From Cunninghamia lanceolata (taxonomy: Eukaryota > Streptophyta > Pinopsida > Cupressales > Cupressaceae), in the NCBI GenBank assembly GCA_027924645.1, contig BSBN01001250.1, positions 20,310,001 to 20,374,000 on the forward strand: a DNA stretch of 64,000 nt. The letters run 5' to 3'. Positions 1-10,345 of the stretch are shown here, piece by piece. The position numbers and the translations under genes are program-made. Under the pieces are notes generated by a model. That model searched no databases and was not told the DNA's origin. It saw only the letters and a program-made list of their open reading frames with translations. Every line of letters starts with the position of its first letter. Positions within the stretch are counted from its first letter, which is position 1.

Positions 1-1078
1 TTGCAGCAGTGTTTCCCATCTTCTCCGGGCACCTAAAGGACTGATGTCCAATCTGATTGCAAGAGAAACACCTTCCAGTAAACACATTGGGACCTCTGCC
101 CCCACTTCTTCCTCTGCCATTACCTCTGCCCCTAAACTGACCCTTATCAGCACTGTTTTTATCAGCCTGCCCTTGGCTGCCTTCTTGTGATCCGCCACCT
201 TGGAATCTAGAGAAATTATCTCTATTTTGAAATCTGTCCCTGCCCCTAAAATTCTGATTTCCTCTGCCTCTGCTGCTGCTGCCAAAATCCCCTTTTCTTC
301 TCTGCTTATCCTCAATCCTCAGTGCCATTTGAAAACACTTATGGACTGTCTCCGGGTTAAAGAGAGTTAATTCATCTTGAATGGAGAACTTGAGGCCATT
401 AAGATACCTTGCAAGCTTCTGTTTTTCATTCTCAGGCATCTTGGCTTTCAATGTCATCTTGTGAAACTCCTCTGTGTAGGTGCTTACGTCCATGTCCTTT
501 TGTCTCAAGTTGTGCAACTTCTTGTTCAAGTTGACCTCATAATCCTCAGGGACAAATTGCTTCTTGATTTCAAGTACCATCTTCCTCCATGTAGAGATAG
601 GATTCCTATCATCTTCTATCCTCTCATTTTGAATACAATTCCACCAACTCAAGGCTGGCCCTTTCATTCTTGATTTGGCAATCTTCACTTTCTGATTTTC
701 TGCCACTTCTTCACATTCAAAATAGTTCTCCATTGCCTCAATCCAATCAAGGCACTCCTCTGGATTCATCTTACCAGGAAACATAGGTAGGTCTACCTTA
801 GTGTCCTTCCTACTCAACTTTCCAAGTGCATCTAGGAATTGTCTCTCTGACATGCCTCCTTGTGGCTCTTCCATAGGCACTTCTTCTTCCTCATCTTGAT
901 CCTCTTCATCTGAATCCAAGATGACTTCTGACTTCTTCTTCTTGTCTTTGTCTTTCTTCAACTTTTCTATCTCAGCCTCCATCCTTTTGTTCTTGGCTGC
1001 TTGCTCTCTCACTATCTTTGCCAATTCGGCATTTGTCACCTTTGAAGGAATTTCCTCCTCTTCTTCTCTATCTCCCAT
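1..1078 (-). CDS. gag: Ty3/gypsy Gag polyprotein, N-terminal part (runs off the window)
   Basis: Reading leftward from an ATG at 1078, the frame stays open for about 359 codons to the window edge, so the ORF is partial. The first ~75 residues are highly charged (Lys/Glu/Asp runs). Then comes a retrotransposon gag domain with WIEAMENYFECEE, ALSWWN, FVPEDYEVNLNKKLHNLRQ and YTEEFHKM. An Arg/Gly/Asn-rich linker follows, and near the edge a CCHC zinc knuckle (CFSCNQIGHQSFRC). Gag packages element RNA in cytoplasmic particles. The protease, RT and integrase expected downstream lie outside the window. The start sits about 10 bases inside the primer-binding site, as usual for plant gypsy elements. 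Unlike every other element gene here it has no internal stop, so this copy is probably young. The motifs resemble the chromovirus gag at 23045. Confidence 0.9.
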   Translation of the reverse strand, partial: MGDREEEEEIPSKVTNAELAKIVREQAAKNKRMEAEIEKLKKDKDKKKKSEVILDSDEEDQDEEEEVPMEEPQGGMSERQFLDALGKLSRKDTKVDLPMFPGKMNPEECLDWIEAMENYFECEEVAENQKVKIAKSRMKGPALSWWNCIQNERIEDDRNPISTWRKMVLEIKKQFVPEDYEVNLNKKLHNLRQKDMDVSTYTEEFHKMTLKAKMPENEKQKLARYLNGLKFSIQDELTLFNPETVHKCFQMALRIEDKQRRKGDFGSSSRGRGNQNFRGRDRFQNRDNFSRFQGGGSQEGSQGQADKNSADKGQFRGRGNGRGRSGGRGPNVFTGRCFSCNQIGHQSFRCPEKMGNTAA

Positions 1079-1087
1079 CTCTTTGAT

Positions 1088-1100
1088 GGCTCTGATACCA
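1088..1100 (-). other. Primer-binding site (initiator Met tRNA type)
   Basis: On the minus strand this reads TGGTATCAGAGCC, the standard plant initiator-Met tRNA 3'-end complement that primes minus-strand cDNA. It sits two bases inside the LTR edge and just upstream of the gag ATG. Confidence 0.9.
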
Positions 1101-1102
1101 CC

Positions 1103-2580
1103 TGATGCAGAGTGGCACAAGGGAAGCAACACATAAAGGTTTACTCTATTGTCCTTTGCCCACTCACCCACTTCAACTAGCCTTCAACCAACCAACCAAC
1201 CAAAGGCACATACAAGGCATATGAAGGATTTGATGTCCAGACTATTGTCCAACCCCTAAGGCTTCTCCAACACCTTAAGACAGATCAAAAAACACCTTCT
1301 ATGCAGTTGGTTTGATCTCCAACTTCCCAAAACTCTTCAACCTATACCTTGACTAGTAAGGCTACTAGCCCTCCAAACTAGGTTTTCTCAACAAAACTTG
1401 ACAAAATCCCAAAGGTCTAGGCAAAAAAATGATGGAATTGAACACCTTTCAGGGGACCCTAACAAACCTCCAAATCTCCTGCTCCAACTCTACTCCAGCA
1501 ATCTAGAACGCCTACTAGGTCTCTAGGCCTAATTGATCAATTTAGACTAGGTTACAAAGCAAGTGCTCAAAATTGGGTGCATAGGTCAGGGGCAGGAATT
1601 TGGAATGCTTCTACCATGTCCCTACAACACAAATCCATCATTTATTTGCTCACCCTAACAGGATTCTATCATCTACAACCTCAAATAGCATGAAATTGGC
1701 CAAATACAATGAAATACTTGACCTAGGGCATCACCTTAAAAATAGAAGACTACATTTTCTGACAAAAATATTTTGGAATCTTATAGTACATACCCCTAGC
1801 CTGCATTTCACCAGTTTTTGCAAATTTTCAACGGTGGAAATGCATTCTAGGGCCGGATTTCTATGGCTGCCCTAGAAAACAGGGTTTCTAGACCAGTTTT
1901 GAAAGAAAATTCAATAACTTTTGACTCCGACCACTTCAAGACCTCAAACTAGTTGCATTGGAACCCTGACTCCAAGAGATTTCAGAAAAATATCATTTGC
2001 ACATGTGAAAAGTCCGTACAGTCCGTACAAAGCAAGAAAAACAACAAAAAATAGTCAGTTTTCTTGAATTTTGTGCCCAAATTCCGTACAAAAACTTCCT
2101 CCCCCATACTGGAGTTAGATATCCACCATATTAACCCATCCAAGTTGGTTTCCAACTTCTACAACAGCATTTAACTGCCCAAAGTGGTTTTTGAACCAAC
2201 CCAACACATAACACCTTTGACAACTATGGTGTTTTGCATTAACACAAGGAGGTTGATTTGTTTGGCTCGTCCAATGGAGTCCAAATGATCAACAAACTCC
2301 TTCCAACATACTAAAACATTAAAACAACCAAAAAAAACTCGAAAACCAATCCTTAGACCTTCTAGGCCTAATTGGCACAACAAGGATCCAAGTGGACTAA
2401 GCATGATTGAGGTTTATAGGGTCACCTCAATCATCTTGACCACACAAAAGGGACCATACAAACATGGCTAAAGCCTTATTACCACACATACAATCAAAAC
2501 AAAACATAGCTTATCAAAATGCATAAAAAATGCTTGAGGTGTCAGACTGCTCCTAGGTGCCCTGCACCAGGCACCACCTA
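1103..2580 (-). repeat. 5' LTR of the leftmost gypsy element (outer edge uncertain)
   Basis: The inner edge is clear: on the plus strand the LTR begins TGATGCAG at 1103, two bases beyond the primer-binding site. No second LTR is in the window, so the outer boundary cannot be fixed by pairing. The sequence stays non-coding up to the CTTAT target-site copy at 2581, where another element was inserted. The LTR could end before 2580, or resume beyond 10345 if the insertion split it. Confidence 0.6.
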
Positions 2581-2585
2581 CTTAT

Positions 2586-3726
2586 TGTTGAAAACAAGGC
2601 AGAAAACTGAGAGGGGGAGGGGGGTGAATCAGTTATCTCTAAATTTCCTTAATTTTCTTTTCTTTCATTATCTCAATATTCAGTGTTATATCAAAACTTG
2701 AAAGCATATGTAATCATAAGAACAAAAAATAAAATCAACACACATAACACAAGGATTTTTACGTGGAAACCTTGTTAAGGGAAAAACCATGGGGTGACTA
2801 ACCCAAGATTGTATTCTCTGTTAAAAGAATAAAGGAGTACAGAATGGCACTTGCTAATTAGGGCTCACTGCCCGAGCACACTGCTCACAAGAGGCACACT
2901 ACCTACAAGAGACTCACTATCTATAGAACTTACAGAAGATAATCAAATGTTTGAACTGATGAGAAGCATCTACAAATGCAAGAGTTCAGTTCTGGTTAGG
3001 CACAATATACTGATTTGACGCACTTCATTCTTCCTCTGTTCAATGTAGTTATTCAGTCACATACCATACTTGAATTGAAGTTCTCACACTTATCCCTACT
3101 TTTCTTCACACCTTATTTCTTCACATCTTCAACACACACACTTACATGATGGAATCCATCTGGTATATATATCGGCATCAAGGATTTTTATCAACTTTCT
3201 GGTTAGCAACAAGAACACTCAAAATATTTGCAAGTTATTGATCTGTCAGCTGAATCCATGCTTGATTTGTGATGCGTATCAAAAGCTTAAGCATAGAAGT
3301 CATTAATCATGTTGGACAACAATGTATAATCCCACAAATTGCTTGATCAACACCTTTTACTCATCCGGATTGAAGTTTGATACTTTGTTGGTCAGTTCTT
3401 TCTCTATCTACACTGCCTGACTAGAACCCAACACTCAGATGCTCATATCTTTTTCTTTATTTATCACCGGAGGCTAAACTTTGGAATACAGTAGTCATGA
3501 TACCCCTCTTGACTTGTCCAAGTCTGCAACTTATTGAGTTACACCATCTGAGAGATCCAGACCTGATTGTCAGACCTTGTTACATACGCTGTTCTTGTTC
3601 ACCGAACCAAAATAATCTTCAATCTGACTTCTGGTATAGGCATACTATGTACTACAGATGTGTGAGATAGGCTTTTTTGCCATCAATGACAACACTTATG
3701 AAGCCACACAGTGTCTCTTGCCAACA
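2586..3726 (-). repeat. 3' LTR of the pol-less element
   Basis: Near-identical to 9219-10340 along its whole length, with scattered substitutions and small indels, the first in the G-rich stretch near 2610. Starts TGTTGAAAAC and ends TTGCCAACA. Short plus-strand ORFs here are chance readings. Confidence 0.93.
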
Positions 3727-3741
3727 ATCTCCCCCTTTGGC
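3727..3741 (-). other. Polypurine tract
   Basis: Minus strand reads GCCAAAGGGGGAGAT immediately before the 3' LTR start TGTTGGC. This is the plus-strand primer of reverse transcription and fixes the element's orientation. Confidence 0.85.
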
Positions 3742-3975
3742 ATTGATGGCAACACTTAGTGAAAAATGGCTAAGTGTCGCAGTAACTCCCCCTTGGCTGA
3801 TGCTCTGTCTTTAGCACTATTTTACCAAAGCTCCCCCTTAGCTAGAATCCACATTTTTCACTTCTCTTAACTCCCCCTTTGACATCAATGGCAAAGGATG
3901 GAATCCACATACCAAAATTTTGCAAAAAATATTCTATACATGGCCGCATAAGTATATATAAATCATATGTTATAC

Positions 3976-4164
3976 TTACATATACTTAAGTATATCCACA
4001 AAAGTAGTCTTCAGCTGTACAAACTCTGTTGCCCAGCTCTTCTTCATCCTATCCAAAATGGAGATGTGACCACTCAACAAAAATGCATATGCTTCTGCCC
4101 TTCTTAAATCTGCTGGATGACTAGTCCAGGCTGTGGTATGAGCATCTGTCAAGGCCTCATGCAT
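3976..4164 (-). pseudogene. Possible displaced C-terminal segment of the unknown ORF2
   Basis: An open stretch of 62 codons lies just past the end of the large ORF in a different frame. It contains SHPADLRRAEAYAFLLSGH and a Trp-containing amphipathic segment. It sits between ORF2 and the polypurine tract, so it may be the original C terminus separated by a frameshift. There is no recognised domain, and a chance ORF cannot be excluded. About 90 bases separate it from ORF2. Confidence 0.3.
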
Positions 4165-4252
4165 TGCCTCTAGCTTAGGGATAATTATCCCTCTGAGTTA
4201 CCCATTCTGTTCATTATGTTCTTTTCTTTGCCCAGTCTCTTAATTTTGTTTA

Positions 4253-7200
4253 TTATAACAATAGCCTGGCATTCTTGATTCTTAAAGAGGAGGAAAGAGG
4301 GTCAAAATTTTGAACTAGGCTTGACAGTTTTTCTTCTTGTTCTTTTACTTTCTCCTCAATGTCTTTTGTCACTTTAGGCCAAGTCAAATAAAATTTGAAT
4401 AGGTCCCCACCATCTTTGAGAGCATTTTCAAGGCTCTTTATTCCAATATCTAGAGTTCTCCTATCATTTGCAATAAGTCCTTGCACCTTAGTGAATCTTT
4501 TTCCTAGAAACTCCTTCCAGACCTTTGCTTCTGCTGATTTCTCTAGAGATTCAAAATGAGTGTTAACAAAATTTACTAAGTTTTTCAAGTTACCGGATGG
4601 TGAGGCCAAAGGATCCTTTTGATAGGATGGCATGATCTTCTCCAGCATCTCGGATACAATCTCTAACAGTTCACAGTTCTCCATGTGAGATTTCAAGAGT
4701 TTTTCTTTTGCTTTGGCTTGAGCAAAAGATGCTATTTTCATTGTCTGAACCGAGGAGTGAGAGTCAAAATTTAGTGGTCCTTGAAATAGCTCAAATTCAT
4801 CCAGCTCCATCATTTCTCTATCTAAGAAGTTCTTCACTGTCTCTACAGTGTCTCTTGCTGGAGATTGAGACTTCTTTCCTTTTGAAATATTAGAACAATC
4901 ATCATTAGTCTTTTCTTCTTGTTCTTCTTCTTTTCCCTTATCCTCTTTTCCTTGAATCTTCTTCTCCTTTCCTCTACCTTCCCCTTTAGCTTCAGAGTCT
5001 AGAGTGTTTGTCATAGCTGCAGTGGGATCTGAAGGAGAGATGTCACCTATGTTTGCTGCTTCATGAACTTCCTCTTTCAGAACTGAGGAGTCTAAGTTCT
5101 CAAAGATTTCTTCATTTATTTTCTTTAATCCTTCGACATCCTTGTCAGAAGGTTTTTCATTGACATCATTTGATCCTTCAACATCCATGGTAGAAAATGT
5201 TTCTTCTTTCTGTCCTTCCTCTTCCAGAACAGAGGAATCTAATGCCTGAGATGACTCTTCATCATTTTTCTTTAATCCTTCAACATCCATGTTAGAAGGT
5301 TCTTCATCTATTTCCTCTACTATAGGAAGATTGAATCTCTTCAAGGCATTCCAGAGGATATATTTTATTTCTCTTGCTACTTGGTCAGTTTCTCCAAGCA
5401 CGATTTTGTTCATTCTTGCCTTGCTCTAGAACTTATCCTTACAATCCTTGAAGATCATGCTCATTTGTTTTGAAGTGATGGAAGGATAAAGCTGAATTTC
5501 TATCTGCTCCCGAATCTCTAAGTCTTTTGCCTTTGCATTCTCTTTTCTTAGCTCAAGCTTCTTTTCTAGGCTCTTAGGAACCAATGATAGAATTTCAATG
5601 AAAGATTTATTGTAAATGTTCAAGTACTTGACAGTAGCCTCTTCCAAAATTCTCTTGTCAACATCACTGTATGCATCATAGAACTCAGTCACTGGCTGCA
5701 AGTTCCCATACACAGTAACTGCCTTGACGATGTTATCAACGGAAAGAGTGGGCTTTTCAACAAATTCCTTTGCCTTCTCTTCCTCATTTCTGCTAGTAGA
5801 GAACTTTCCATATGTTCTCTTCTTCTTCATTTTCTTGATTTCTTCATTTGATTCTGTTTCTTCATCATCCTTATGGCTTGTATATGTTTTTGAGGCTTTG
5901 GTCTTCATTCTCTTTTCACTTTTGCCGGATGGCTTGACTTCTGGTTTGGTAGCCTTTGAGCTTTTAGGAGTGACAGGTTCAGAGCTCTTGGAAGATCTAG
6001 TATGGGAGGAAGCCTGTACCAGAACATTTCCTTTCTTTGCTTCTTGTCTCTCTTTCTCTGCCTTCTCCATTTTCTCTCTGTTAGCATCTACAGCCTCCTT
6101 TGATAAGCCAAATCTTTTGGCAATTTCTTCAACTTCCTTTCTTACTTTCCTCTTCATCTCTGGCTTTCTTAACTCAACATGTATTTTTATACTTAGCTCT
6201 TCAAAGGTGCCAAACCTTTCTGCTTCAGTGTCCTTAGGCTGGCTCAGTAAGCGTTGAATATGTAGCTCCAAGATTTTTTCATCGACCTCATATCCCATAG
6301 GCATTATCCAAACAGTTCTTGGCTCAACTGCCTTCATTAGGCATTGATTAGTGTCAACCATAAAGCAAACCGTGTTCTTGTATTTCTCAACTATGGACCA
6401 TGGTATTCTCTCTTTGGCTTGCATCATGCTCTGGAAGTTCTTGAAGTAACCCTAGAGAGCAGAGTTTTGGGCTTGTGCATCACCAAGTCCATACATGTAA
6501 TCTCTGATCTGAATTGCAATGGGTTTATTATTTTACCAGACCCAACCATTTGATCTAGGTAGCTCATTCATATAATAGAAGAACATACACAGTATTAGAC
6601 TACCATATTTAAAGGAATTTTTCTTATCCTTTTTTATCTTTTGCAAGTTCTCTAATAGCTAATTTAGAAGAAGCTCACACAGATCATAATTTGCATCTTC
6701 CCTCAACATCTGATATGCAACATAGATTATTGTACCAGACACAAAATTCTCCCTGCTTGAATGGTAGATTTTGTAGCCAATTATCATTGAAGAAAACTTG
6801 ACATCCGAATCTGTGATGTCATTTATAGTCATTGCTCTTTTGTCAAATTTTGATCTGGTGGCTTCAGTTACCATTTGGTTCTTCACAAATTTGAGTGCGG
6901 CTAACCCACCTGATGAATGCAGTCTGGTCACTGCCTTGATGTCATCTTTAGCTATCTTGAATATCCTCATTAGCCACATAAAATTATCATGCATCCTACT
7001 TAGAACATACCAGACCCAATCATCTTCTACAAAACATGGAAAATGTACGCAATGTCCAAAGTGTTTGTCCCAGAGGGCCTTGAATTCAGGTTTGAGTTCA
7101 AAATTCTCATCTATTAGCTATTTGTGATAAATGTCTATCAATTTTGAGTCTCCAAATTCTTCAATGTTTGCACGGATATAAACCCTAACATCTTCTACAT

Positions 7201-7324
7201 GCAACACTCTGTGTGGAATGCTAGAAAATGCACCCAAGGGATCAACTTCTAGAGATTTGTAAGGGTGTTTCTTGAATTTAGGTCTCAGTCTATCAGAAAT
7301 ATTGACAACCATTAGAGTAGCCAT
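4253..7324 (-). pseudogene. Large ORF2 of unknown function in the pol-less retrotransposon
   Basis: From an ATG at 7324 one frame can be read for 1,024 codons to 4253, broken only by five stops: TAG at 7118, 6659, 6452 and 5426, and TAA at 6533. The four TAGs could each be a deaminated Gln CAG. The N-terminal ~300 residues look globular (MATLMVVNISDRLRPKFKKH; HFGHCVHFPCFVEDDWVWYV). Residues ~300-450 are mixed (RIPWSIVEKYKNTVCFMVD). A Lys/Glu/Ser-rich middle follows. The acidic C-terminal third holds an internal duplication (MDVEGLKKNDEESSQ and KDVEGLKKINEEIFE, each followed by a LDSSVL...EE motif) and coiled-coil-like heptads. I recognise no domain; it is not Gag, Env, RT, integrase or protease. 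It lies where pol would be, suggesting a captured host gene or a lineage-specific element protein. Confidence 0.7.
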
Positions 7325-7954
7325 TTTGCAAGAGATTTAGAGAGAGATTTTTAGAATGGAAGTACATTTTCACGCTTTAGGGTTTGAAGCAGGAGCCGGA
7401 ATGAATTGCTGGTTGAATTCAATTTTTAGTTGATCTTGAGTGAATTGTAGAATCTTCTTCGCAGAGCTCTTCTTTTCTTCTTCATGAGTGCAAGTGTGTA
7501 AATAATGAGTGAAAGAACCCTTTTATCCTTGCGCAAACCCTAATTTCCTTTTGTGATAAATGCACAACTTAGGTTATCCGGTTTCCCTATTTTGAGAGAG
7601 ATTTTCTTGAATCACTGCGCGGAACTTAGAATTATTGTCTATGAGGATTGACAACGTATCTTCTTTTCTTCAATCATGTCATGGGTCCACAGATTAAAGT
7701 ATTTCAATTTTGAATCATACTAGATTTGTTTGTGAAATTCTGCTTTACCGGATAGCTATCAGAACTGGATTAACTTGAGTGGTTGTAAATCTTGCAAAAC
7801 TCCATGCGGACCTTTCACATTTTGACTGAAGATTATTTAGAGGTTTTTTTTTGAGAACCCTTTAATCTGCAGCGTCAGATGTTTACTCAATGTGCCAAAT
7901 TTAGGCACTAGCTGACTGGCTGGGGGAAATTGTTTTTCTCTGTGACTCCCCCTG

Positions 7955-9153
7955 AGCCAGAGCTCACCTTTTTAGTTTTCGGAAGGAATATCAGCACCGA
8001 ATTCTGGTGCAAATCCATCCCCAATATTCATTGTACTCCTTTTTACCCAAATCTTGCTCATCTCCTTTTGAACTTCATCCACATTCACTTTACCTTTGCC
8101 CTTATCTTGTTTCTAATCATGTTCCACCGGATCTTTTCTATCTTAATTTCTACTTTTGTAGAATTTGGTAATATGACCGGATCTATTGCAATTGTAACAT
8201 ATAACATTTCTTTGCTTATTTGATTGATATCCTCTTGATCTGCATTGATTAGCCATATGTCCCATTCTATTGCATGCAAACCATCTACCATTGAATGAAT
8301 TGTTTATTTGCATATTTCTGCATTCATCATATTTGTGGCCATACCTTTTGCAATTAAAACATTGTCTAGAGAAGGATGGATTATTCTGATTCATTCTCCT
8401 CTTGCACTGAGTTGCTTTATGACTGAAATTGTTGAAATTGAAGCAATATCCATTGAAGGATGGATATCTTTGAACATTTGGTTTCCTTACCAGAGGTCTT
8501 CTAGCCCTGTTTCTTTGATTTTCTAATCAAAAGTTCTTCTAATCGGATCCAGAGCTTTCACCTTTCTCATATCCCAAGCCACGCTTATCATCTACCCTCT
8601 TTTAGCTTTCAAGAAGAAATTCAAGTTGGGCTGAGCTTATCTTGAATTTTTCTTTGTATTCATTTGTAGTTTGAAGATCTTGTTTAAGAGTGTCTATCTG
8701 ATTATCAAGTTGTTCTTCATTGTCTCTAGCTTCTTCAAGATCATATTCAAGATGCCTGATTATTTTGTCCATTTTGTGGCAATCCTATGTTTTCTCCTTG
8801 AGGGATTGTTTTAGATTATCTTCAATCTTTCTTTTTTCTTCAATTTCTTGGGTGAATCTCATAACCCTTGATTCCATTTCATGCCTTACCATAATGACTT
8901 CTTTTGACAGCTTCTCACATAGCTTATTTTTCTCATTCAGATATTCATTAGTATCATTGAATTCACTCTGATTGGCTAATTTTTGAAGTAGTTCCTTTCT
9001 CTTTTTCACAGAGATACTAAGTTTTTCTTTTAGCTCATTTATGAAATTAATAGCTTGTTTGAGTCTTTCTCTCAAATTATTGACTTCAGAGTGGGATTGT
9101 TCAAGATCATCTAGGGTAGACTGAAGTTGTTCCTTCATACCATATGCATCCAT
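7955..9153 (-). pseudogene. gag: Gag-like ORF1: coiled coil plus four CCHC zinc knuckles
   Basis: From ATG 9153 the frame reads through a predicted coiled coil of ~120 residues (LEQSHSEVNNLRERLKQAI). A stop at about 8785 follows, then more coiled coil, a short GLGYEKGESSG motif seen in copia Gags, and knuckles near 8460-8150: one damaged (FNFNNFSHKATQC), CFNCKRYGHKYDEC, one with its first Cys replaced (WFACNRMGHMANQC) and CYNCNRSGHITKFY, which lacks the last Cys. A frameshift near 8142 leads to VNVDEVQKEM...FGADIPSEN ending near 7970. The N-terminal UBN2-type gag domain of complete copia elements is missing; the ORF starts only ~50 bases inside the primer-binding site. Several in-frame stops make it a pseudogene. 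It probably supplied RNA binding and packaging. Confidence 0.75.
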
Positions 9154-9204
9154 TGAGATTCCTAGATCTTCCTCAAGCTATTAGGCTTTGTTCAGAGGAA
9201 CCTC

Positions 9205-9216
9205 GCTCTGATACCA
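9205..9216 (-). other. Primer-binding site of the pol-less element
   Basis: Minus strand reads TGGTATCAGAGC, two bases from the 5' LTR, matching initiator-Met tRNA priming. Confidence 0.9.
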
Positions 9217-9218
9217 AT

Positions 9219-10340
9219 TGTTGAAAACAAGGCAAATAACTGAGAGGGGGGGTGAATCAGTTATCTCTAAATTTCCTTAATTTTCTTTTATTTCGTTATC
9301 TCAATATTCAGTGTTATATCAAAACTTGAAAGTATATGTAATCATAAGAATGGAAATAAAATCAACACACATAACACAAGGATTTTTACGTGGAAACCAT
9401 ATTAAGGGAAAAACCACGGGGTGACTAACCCAAGATTATATTCTTTGTTAAAAGAATAAAGGAGTACAAAATGGCACTTACCAATTAGGGCTCACTGCTC
9501 GAGCACACTGCTCACAAGAGGTACACTGCCTACAAGAGACTCACTATCTACAAAACTTACAGAAGATAATCAAATGTTTGAACTGATGAGAAGCATCTAC
9601 AAATGTAAGAGTTTAGTTTTGGTTAGGCACAATATACTGATTTGACGCACTTCATTCTTCCTCTGTTCAATGTGGTTATTCAGTCACATATCAGACTTGA
9701 ATTGTTGTTCTCACACTTATCCTTGCTTGTCTTTGCACCTTATTTCTTCACATCTTCAACACACACACTTACATGTTGGAATCCATTTGGTATATATATC
9801 TGCATCAAGGATTTTCATCAACTTTCTAGTCAGCAACAAGAACACTCAAGATATTTGCAAGTTATTGATTTGTCGGTTGAATCCATGCTTAATTTGTGAT
9901 GCGTATCAAAAGCTTAAGCATAGAATTCATTAATCATGTCAGCCAACAATGTATAATCCCACAAATTACTTGATCAACACCTTTTACTCATCCGGATTGA
10001 AGTCTGATACTCTGTCAATCAGTTCTTCCTTTGTCTGCACTGCCTGACTGGAACCCAACACTTAAATGCTCATATCTTTTTCTTGCTTTATCATCGGAGG
10101 CTAAATCTTTGGAATACAGTAGTCATGATACCCCTCTTGACTTGTCCAGGTCTGTAACTTACTGATTTACACCATCTAAGAGATCCGGACCTTGTTACAT
10201 ACTCTGTTCTTGTTCACCGGACCAAATAATCTTCAATCTGACTTCCAGTATAGGCATACTATGTACTGCGGATGTGTGGGATAGACTTTGTTGCCATCTA
10301 TGACAACACTTATGAAGCCACACAGTGTCTCTTGCCAACA
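9219..10340 (-). repeat. 5' LTR of the pol-less element
   Basis: Pairs with 2586-3726. TGTTG...CAACA ends are intact and are followed by the CTTAT duplication at 10341-10345. The ORFs crossing it are chance readings. Confidence 0.93.
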
Positions 10341-10345
10341 CTTAT

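Larger units (their letters stand above)
2586..10340 (-). mobile_element. Complete non-autonomous LTR retrotransposon with a large unknown ORF and no pol
   Basis: Two LTRs of about 1.13 kb (2586-3726 and 9219-10340) bound a 5.5 kb interior. They begin TGTTG and end CAACA. The 5 bp CTTAT is present on both sides (2581-2585 and 10341-10345), so element ends and insertion are directly supported. A primer-binding site next to the right LTR and a polypurine tract next to the left LTR set the orientation to minus. The interior holds a gag-like ORF and a second ORF of about 1,000 codons. No protease DSG, integrase HHCC/DDE, YxDD reverse transcriptase or RNase H motif was found in the readable frames. 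Mobilisation would need a copia-type partner element. It resembles the LARD / TR-GAG categories of plant non-autonomous elements, but the second ORF is unusual. Confidence 0.9.

Noticed and set aside
5724..6257. Plus-strand 177-codon ORF rich in Phe/Ser/Leu
   Set aside because: It is the antisense of the Lys/Glu-rich middle of ORF2 on the minus strand.
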